A DNA stretch of 17,507 nt, taken from the NCBI GenBank assembly GCA_913050105.1, contig CAJWZN010000014.1, forward strand, positions 1 to 17,507, given 5' to 3'. This DNA comes from an uncultured Synechococcus sp. Lineage in GTDB: Bacteria > Cyanobacteriota > Cyanobacteriia > PCC-6307 > Cyanobiaceae. Below the pieces are notes generated by a model. That model was given only the letters and a program-made list of their open reading frames with translations. It made no database searches and had not been told where the DNA came from. The position numbers and the translations under genes are program-made. Positions 13,587 to 17,507 of this stretch are shown one piece after another. Every line of letters starts with the position of its first letter. Position 1 is the first letter of the stretch.

Positions 13587-13835
13587 ATGACTACGTCCAC
13601 CCACTCTTGGGTGCCGTCGCCTGTCATGGCGAACATTCTCGGCATCCATCGCCAAACATTGTTGCGACTGCGCCGAAGCAACTTCTCACCCTTCGTTGAA
13701 GGCCGTGATTTTCGTTGGTCTGGGATGACCAGGAACAGCAATCTTCAATGGCATGTCGCCACCGCTGAGGCCACTTTCACCAATGCCCGGCGCATGCCCG
13801 CGGCTGAGCTGGAAACCTTTGGGCAGGGAGTGTGA
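13587..13835 (+). CDS. Excisionase-like small HTH DNA-binding protein
   Basis: 82 residues from ATG 13587. SPVMANILGIHRQTLLRLRR is a MerR/excisionase-type helix-turn-helix (S..MA..LGI.R.TL.RLRR), followed by a short wing FVEGRDFRWSG and NSNLQWHVATAEATF. No ligand or catalytic domain. Such proteins in integrated elements act as recombination directionality factors or repressors; which applies here is unknown. No Shine-Dalgarno is visible upstream (ACAACCACTTTCGACCCCTAA), so translation may be leaderless or weak. Its TGA overlaps the ATG of the next ORF by one base. It is the first gene of a coupled group leading to the helicase. The family call is by pattern only. Confidence 0.72.
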   Translation: MTTSTHSWVPSPVMANILGIHRQTLLRLRRSNFSPFVEGRDFRWSGMTRNSNLQWHVATAEATFTNARRMPAAELETFGQGV

Positions 13836-13930
13836 TGGCAGAAAAAGAGACCCCTGCTGCGCCAACAGCAAGAGCCCGGAAGTCGTTACCCGCATGTTAT
13901 TGGCACTTATCGCTCACTTCACCGGAGTGA
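13835..13930 (+). CDS. Small 31-residue ORF between HTH gene and helicase
   Basis: MAEKETPAAPTARARKSLPA then 11 residues ending SPE. ATG 13835 shares one base with the upstream stop (TGATG) and is preceded by GGGAG at 4 bases; the TGA ends at 13930, directly before the GTG/ATG start of the helicase gene. Fits a translationally coupled small protein or a coupling leader peptide. Ala/Pro/Arg-rich N terminus, no recognised family. Real translation is unproven. Confidence 0.5.
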   Translation: MAEKETPAAPTARARKSLPACYWHLSLTSPE

Positions 13931-13933
13931 GTG

Positions 13934-15667
13934 ATGACTGATCGAAAAAAGGAGATCGACGCTTTCAATGAACTCAAGCGTCGCGGTCGAGCGCAAGGGG
14001 AACCAAATAAGACCGATATCTCAATGGGGAACTATTCGCGACGCCTTGCTGATATTGAAGATCTCGAAGACTTGCGTTCAGTCGCTGACTCTGTACTCGG
14101 TAAGAAAACACAGACCAAAAAATCAACGCCTGCACCAACACCAACAGCAACACCGGCGGCACGCGCCGGAAATCCTCAGTTCTGGTCAGACATGCTCCAG
14201 ATCGCGGAGCAATTCCACCGTGAAGAGCAGCCATTGCATCAGCGCCAGGCTTCCCTTCGATCCATTGCTTATGACGCTGGTGTCAGCCTGAATGACCGCC
14301 AGGTCAAATGGCTCGACAAGCAGGGTGAACGTGCCGCCCACAACCTGAAGGATGGATATGACGCGAGTGAATCCATCCGCGTCCCTGTCACCAAGTGGCT
14401 GTGGAAAGAAATCTTCCTTCTTGGCTGCGTAAACCTCCTTATTGCACGCGAAAAGGTTGGTAAAACTGCCTTAATCGTCTATTTGCTGCGCTGTTGGCTC
14501 AATCGCAGCGGTGCCATGGGTCTCGCAATGGCTCAGCCACCAGAGAGTCCAGCGATTCTGATCGCAGGTACTGATCAGGGATTGAATGATTGGTCGTGGT
14601 ATCTCGACAAGGCTGGCTTAGCCACCAAGAAGCAGATCGATGATGACAATGCTGAGTTTCAGCTTGCCCCTGAAATCAAAAAGCTGTGGACGCAAGATGC
14701 GCCGATCTTTCTGGATGAGGAAGGCATCGCCAACCTCGGCAAATGGGTGGCAAAGCATCCCGGCGCTTTGCTGATTTGCGACTCACTTAGCTGTCTTACC
14801 GGCCCGCTTGGCTTGAAAGAGAACGATGCTGATTTCGCTGAGCCACTGCGTGCACTCTCCCGTGAAATGGAGAAGTACAGAGTCACCACAATCGTCCTGC
14901 ATCACTCCGGGAAGGGGAATGAGGGTGAAAGGGGTTCAACGGCTTCTCGCGGCAGCACAGCCATACCAGGGGCAGTCAGCCGGATCGTTCAACTGGCTTG
15001 GGTTGATGACAAGAACAAAACCGACAATCGCATTGCCCTAACCACCGAAGGCAGGCAGGCCAAACCAGTTGGTTTGGTAATTGAACAGGTGGAAGCCTGC
15101 AGCTGGATGCTGGTTGGTGATCTTGATGACATCGCCAAAGAAGAGGGGCGCAAAAAAGCTGAGGAGAATCTCACCGAGCGTCAGGAATTTGCCCTGGCTG
15201 AGGTTCGTGATGCTTGGGATCAGGACCAGCATGAGATGGAAGCTGGGTGGCTGGTGGAACGCTTGCCAGCCGAATACACAGGCAAGGGTAAAGATCGAAA
15301 GGCTCGCGAAAATCTCGACCAGCTCCACCGCAAGGCGTTGGTGGATAAGCGATGCCTTGGTGCTGGTGGTGCCAAGCGCAACCTGTACCGGCCATTCGGT
15401 GCAGACCTGAGCGAAGCGAAGCTGCGGCTTCCAGTGTGTCCAAAAGACCCTCCTCAGTCCCCGGAGTCTCCGAACCCTTCTAATGACGAGCTGGTTGATA
15501 AGAACTCCACTCCAATTTCTCCTCACCAGAGCAGTGCGGAGGGTGCGGAGAGTGCGGAGGGGGTAAGTGAGACACAGGGTGTCATTGCCTTCGCTGGTGT
15601 GCATCGGATTTCTGGTGGTGCACACCGACCTGGTGGTGATGATCCGCATTGGCCCCCTCGCGTATAA
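13934..15667 (+). CDS. RepA-like hexameric replicative helicase / AAA_25 ATPase
   Basis: 577 residues from ATG 13934, with GGAG 6 bases upstream (GTG 13931 is an alternative). Residue numbers below count from GTG. The N terminus (1-140) is helical with an Ala/Pro/Thr linker (about 64-78). The RecA-type core covers about 150-395: Walker A IAREKVGKTAL (172-179, the usual first Gly replaced by Ala), Walker B ALLICDSLSC (D284), the two-histidine motif TTIVLHHSGKG (about 319-329), and GSTAIPGAVSRIVQL, the RepA/AAA_25 pattern. A winged-helix-like part (about 412-490) and a low-complexity tail follow, with three 9-base repeats. Such proteins are replicative helicases of plasmids, phages and integrated elements. 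Not a cyanobacterial DnaB (too divergent, no hallmark N domain). Conserved role is inferred from motifs. Confidence 0.82.
   Translation: MTDRKKEIDAFNELKRRGRAQGEPNKTDISMGNYSRRLADIEDLEDLRSVADSVLGKKTQTKKSTPAPTPTATPAARAGNPQFWSDMLQIAEQFHREEQPLHQRQASLRSIAYDAGVSLNDRQVKWLDKQGERAAHNLKDGYDASESIRVPVTKWLWKEIFLLGCVNLLIAREKVGKTALIVYLLRCWLNRSGAMGLAMAQPPESPAILIAGTDQGLNDWSWYLDKAGLATKKQIDDDNAEFQLAPEIKKLWTQDAPIFLDEEGIANLGKWVAKHPGALLICDSLSCLTGPLGLKENDADFAEPLRALSREMEKYRVTTIVLHHSGKGNEGERGSTASRGSTAIPGAVSRIVQLAWVDDKNKTDNRIALTTEGRQAKPVGLVIEQVEACSWMLVGDLDDIAKEEGRKKAEENLTERQEFALAEVRDAWDQDQHEMEAGWLVERLPAEYTGKGKDRKARENLDQLHRKALVDKRCLGAGGAKRNLYRPFGADLSEAKLRLPVCPKDPPQSPESPNPSNDELVDKNSTPISPHQSSAEGAESAEGVSETQGVIAFAGVHRISGGAHRPGGDDPHWPPRV
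15534..15559. repeat. Three 9-base tandem repeats inside the helicase gene
   Basis: GTGCGGAG at 15534-15541, 15543-15550 and 15552-15559, period 9, in frame, encoding S-A-E / G-A-E / S-A-E. Slippage-type expansion in the disordered tail is likely. A 7-bp inverted repeat GGTGTGC/GCACACC (15596-15602, 15620-15626) lies just downstream within the gene. Confidence 0.75.
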
Positions 15668-15791
15668 GCGCCTCTATTTGCCCATTTCTTCGAAGGCATA
15701 GTTCCACGCCTGGATCAAATAGGCCCCTTCTAGGGGCTCCTAGGCACCTCTCAGAAAGTGTTTACCAAAACCCGTGGGGTACAACTCCAAA

Positions 15792-16610
15792 ATGACAACT
15801 AGAGAATCCGGTTATCTCCGTGTAACCCCCAAGAAAGCCAAGGGTAAGAAGTACAAATCCTGGCAATGGTGCACCCATCATCACCATGATCTAGGTCACA
15901 AGAGGGTTGATCTCGAGCTGGGTTCCACGATCTGGAATATGCGAACCAGAACCTATGTCGCATTGGGTGAGCTGAAGTCAAAAACGTTGGTTGAGCGTTA
16001 TGCCCGTTGGCATTTCAATCACTTCCCCGAACTAAAGGCTTACACAGGTGACCATGGACAAGATGGCGCTGCATGGTGGATTTCATTCCCCGCGCAAAAC
16101 CAAGACTCCGGGAAGGTAAAGCTTCGATTCCGCAGTGGCACCAGTTGGCTTGATTTCAGAGAGAAGTGGTTGCGCGACTGGTTTCGCGAAATTGAGTCGA
16201 TTGCCACTGATCTTTGGAATCACCTAGATCGGGATCCCATTGTTGAGTTGGCAAGGCTGCAATGGCAGGAGCAGCAGGCGAACGATGTTGTTGCCAGGCA
16301 AGAGAGTGAAAATCTGCCTGCACTACGCAAGCTGAAGCGTGACGGTGACATCAGCAAACGGGATTTTGAAGCTGATGAGCGCAGGTTCCTACTTGCCGTC
16401 GATAATTTTCAGAACATCGCCAATGCCAGCGCAAGGGCATGGGATGAGCACCTGGCGAAGGTGGTTTCTGCGTTACCCAGAACCAGACGCACGGAACTGA
16501 AGCCAAGGATCATTGCCATGGCTGACCGTCACTACAACGACGCTGCAACCCAAAACCGTTGGCATGCCGATCAGTGGTCTGACAACACACTCACGTGGAG
16601 GGTGTCATGA
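15792..16610 (+). CDS. Hypothetical element protein with His-rich N-terminal segment
   Basis: 272 residues from ATG 15792 (MTTRESGYLRVTPKKAKGKK); a GTG at 15774 would add 6 residues. I do not recognise a family. The basic N terminus (RVTPKKAKGKKYKSWQW) leads to CTHHHHDLGHKRVDLELG, an unusual Cys/His cluster, and then RTYVALGELKSKTLVERYAR. The basic strand-rich start resembles the arm-binding or DNA-contact region of some cyanobacterial integrase-like proteins, but no recombinase Arg..His-x-x-Arg..Tyr set is present. The middle has WLDFREKWLRDWFREIESIA, and a C-terminal coiled coil with ESENLPALRKLKRDGDISKR is followed by an Arg-rich end. It overlaps the next gene by 4 bases (ATGA). Confidence 0.6.
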   Translation: MTTRESGYLRVTPKKAKGKKYKSWQWCTHHHHDLGHKRVDLELGSTIWNMRTRTYVALGELKSKTLVERYARWHFNHFPELKAYTGDHGQDGAAWWISFPAQNQDSGKVKLRFRSGTSWLDFREKWLRDWFREIESIATDLWNHLDRDPIVELARLQWQEQQANDVVARQESENLPALRKLKRDGDISKRDFEADERRFLLAVDNFQNIANASARAWDEHLAKVVSALPRTRRTELKPRIIAMADRHYNDAATQNRWHADQWSDNTLTWRVS

Positions 16611-16918
16611 CTCAAAAGGAGATGGATGCTCTGCTGCATGAGCTGCGTTGCAGGGATGAATATGCCCTCAACAGCACTGGCAACACGTTTGCCCTTCGCG
16701 GATTGTGGGAAGACTTGCCACAGGAACGCGATGCGTTGAAAGCGTTATGGGGTCCACTGTTTCCTGATGATCTTGCTGGTGTGTTGGTGGTGGCCTTTGG
16801 TGCTGGCACCAATTTCGCAATCCTGAACATGCCGTTATCGCAAACCGAATACGAACGATGGGATGCGGCATCGCATGCAATCGATGGCATGCAGGTCACT
16901 GAGCAAGAAGACGATTAA
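16607..16918 (+). CDS. Hypothetical small protein
   Basis: 103 residues from ATG 16607, in an ATGA overlap with the preceding gene and with GGAGG 5 bases upstream, so the start is well supported; a longer frame from GTG 16595 is less likely. Starts MTQKEMDALLHELRCRDEYA; the middle AGVLVVAFGAGTNFAILNMP is hydrophobic but too polar for a sure membrane span. The end is acidic (VTEQEDD). No family recognised. It is the last gene of the plus-strand group and converges on the tail-like gene. Confidence 0.7.
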   Translation: MTQKEMDALLHELRCRDEYALNSTGNTFALRGLWEDLPQERDALKALWGPLFPDDLAGVLVVAFGAGTNFAILNMPLSQTEYERWDAASHAIDGMQVTEQEDD

Positions 16919-16919
16919 A

Positions 16920-17012
16920 TCAACGGCGTACGCTCTTGCGCTGCGTCTTCGAGGGTAGTTGGCCAAAGATTGACCAACCAAGAAACCCAAAGACGACCAC
17001 GGTTTCAATCAT
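16920..17012 (-). CDS. Small membrane ORF downstream of the tail-like gene
   Basis: ATG 17012-17010 to TGA 16922-16920, 30 residues: MIETVVVFGFLGWSIFGQLP then SKTQRKSVRR. One hydrophobic stretch (VVVFGFLGWSIFG) with a strongly basic tail is a plausible single-span membrane peptide, the size of small holin- or spanin-like or regulatory peptides. The reading frame is open without a stop back to 17114, one codon after the stop of the upstream gene (64 codons in all). A TTG at 17054-17052 is an alternative start. No Shine-Dalgarno is obvious. Translation is unproven. Confidence 0.35.
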   Translation of the reverse strand: MIETVVVFGFLGWSIFGQLPSKTQRKSVRR

Positions 17013-17114
17013 GGTGCCAATGATCCAATTGTCTATTCCTTGATAGCAGCGCAATGCTTTCGGGTATGTGGAAATGCTGTTTGTGTCCTGTTCTAGATAG
17101 CCGTTTTGGACAGG

Positions 17115-17507
17115 TCATTGAGCCAATAGCCGACTGAGCTTTGACTGGATCAATCGTGGCAATTGTTTCTCCGCTGCCTTGATGATTACACCGTGATAAT
17201 CAATCGATGGCGTTTGCTTTTGCTTCGCGAAGACAAACGCTGCGCTGATTTCGCTTTTTAGCCTGTATCTGCGATAAACGCCAGCGGTCAAGCGGTTGCT
17301 ACTACCAGGTGCAACCACAAAATACGACTCACGCCCAGAGCCTGGATTAGCCAATTGATCCAGCAGATATTTCACTTTTCTGCTGCGTAAGGCGCCTTTA
17401 GCGTTCAAGAACTGAGATCCTGCACGGCTGGATTCAACCGGAACAGCAATATCCCTGATTCCATAACGGCGAAGCATTGCGCCATCAAGAGATGTTGGAG
17501 CTACAGG
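17115..17507 (-). CDS. Phage minor tail protein Z / HK97 gp10-like, 5' end outside window
   Basis: The frame is open from the right edge to TGA 17117-17115, so the 5' end lies outside. An internal ATG at 17477 gives 120 residues. Visible: NAKGALRSRKVKYLLDQLA, then YFVVAPGSSNRLTAGVYRRY and SAAFVFAKQKQTPSIDYHGV, ending IIKAAEKQLPRLIQSKLSRL. The order G-V-Y-R-R..., a hydrophobic strand, K-Q...P..-D-Y-H-G... and a C-terminal amphipathic helix is the pattern of phage minor tail protein Z (GPZ)/tail completion proteins (GVFxRxxxxxxPxxxFxxQxxYxxxxDFxGxA..v...f...l...la). A family guess from pattern; opposite strand to the helicase module, as expected for a separate morphogenesis module. Confidence 0.6.
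   Translation of the reverse strand, partial: PVAPTSLDGAMLRRYGIRDIAVPVESSRAGSQFLNAKGALRSRKVKYLLDQLANPGSGRESYFVVAPGSSNRLTAGVYRRYRLKSEISAAFVFAKQKQTPSIDYHGVIIKAAEKQLPRLIQSKLSRLLAQ

Larger units (their letters stand above)
13201..17507. mobile_element. Putative mobile element (prophage/satellite/tycheposon-like), left part
   Basis: From just after ssrA to the right edge. Evidence: ssrA is a classical integration site; GC looks lower than in the housekeeping part; genes are not recognisable cyanobacterial core genes; the set includes an excisionase-like HTH protein, a RepA-like replicative helicase and a phage-tail-like protein; and the region starts with dense repeats. Against: no integrase, no terminase and no direct-repeat attachment site inside the window, so the right limit and type are unknown. 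The left limit near 13200 is inferred from the end of ssrA. Confidence 0.5.

Noticed and set aside
15718..15750. GCCCC-TTCTA-GGGGC hairpin between the helicase and the next gene as a terminator
   Set aside because: The 5-bp stem has no following T run and the downstream gene is on the same strand; it may be a leader or processing structure but is not supported as a terminator.
16123..16133. TTCGATTCCGC identical to 11 bases of the tmRNA T arm (12945-12955), a possible attachment-site copy
   Set aside because: It lies in frame inside the unknown 272-residue gene, flanking bases do not match, and 11 bases is short. More likely coincidence.

Overview
The window looks like the chromosome of a marine picocyanobacterium (Synechococcus, subcluster 5.1 type). 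Three things point there: a PsbX photosystem II subunit next to a Ycf66 protein, the cyanobacterial set accC/yggT/LpxB-like/msrB/smc/PRC-barrel, and a permuted two-piece tmRNA with the tag ANNIVRFSRQAAPVAA, which belongs to the marine Synechococcus/Prochlorococcus group. Coding density is high, genes overlap by 1-8 bases, and GTG or TTG starts are common.

Layout. (1) 1-2044, minus strand: psbX, ycf66 and two TolB-like beta-propeller lipoproteins in a chain with 4-base overlaps; the last runs off the left edge. (2) 2121-3789: a YggT-family membrane protein converging on accC (biotin carboxylase). (3) 3912-5694, plus strand: tRNA-Leu(GAG), an LpxB-related glycosyltransferase-like gene that starts almost inside the tRNA trailer, and msrB. 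(4) 5708-10837, minus strand: a small protein resembling the LigD 3'-phosphoesterase domain, then smc (chromosome condensation ATPase), then a two-domain PRC-barrel protein, probably one operon. (5) 10910-11709: two overlapping genes for small membrane proteins (CsbD/ElaB-like and holin-3_6-like), converging on an RlmL/RlmK-type rRNA methyltransferase (to about 12877). (6) About 12890-13200: ssrA.

From about 13200 to the right edge the character changes. GC looks lower, genes are unfamiliar, and a roughly 390-base gene-free stretch is dense in repeats: three direct TGCGGATAA boxes (reverse complement one mismatch from a DnaA box), four tandem 10-bp repeats of alternating purine/pyrimidine, a perfect hairpin and a long inverted repeat. 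It is followed by a coupled cluster: an excisionase-like HTH protein, a 31-residue ORF and a RepA-like hexameric helicase/ATPase. Then come two unknown proteins in a 4-base overlap and, on the opposite strand, a protein resembling phage minor tail protein Z/HK97 gp10, cut by the right edge. I read this as the left end of a mobile element (prophage, phage satellite or tycheposon-like element) sitting beside ssrA. No integrase or right attachment site is inside the window, so the element type and its limits are inference. The most interesting new signal is the origin-like repeat region next to the helicase operon.
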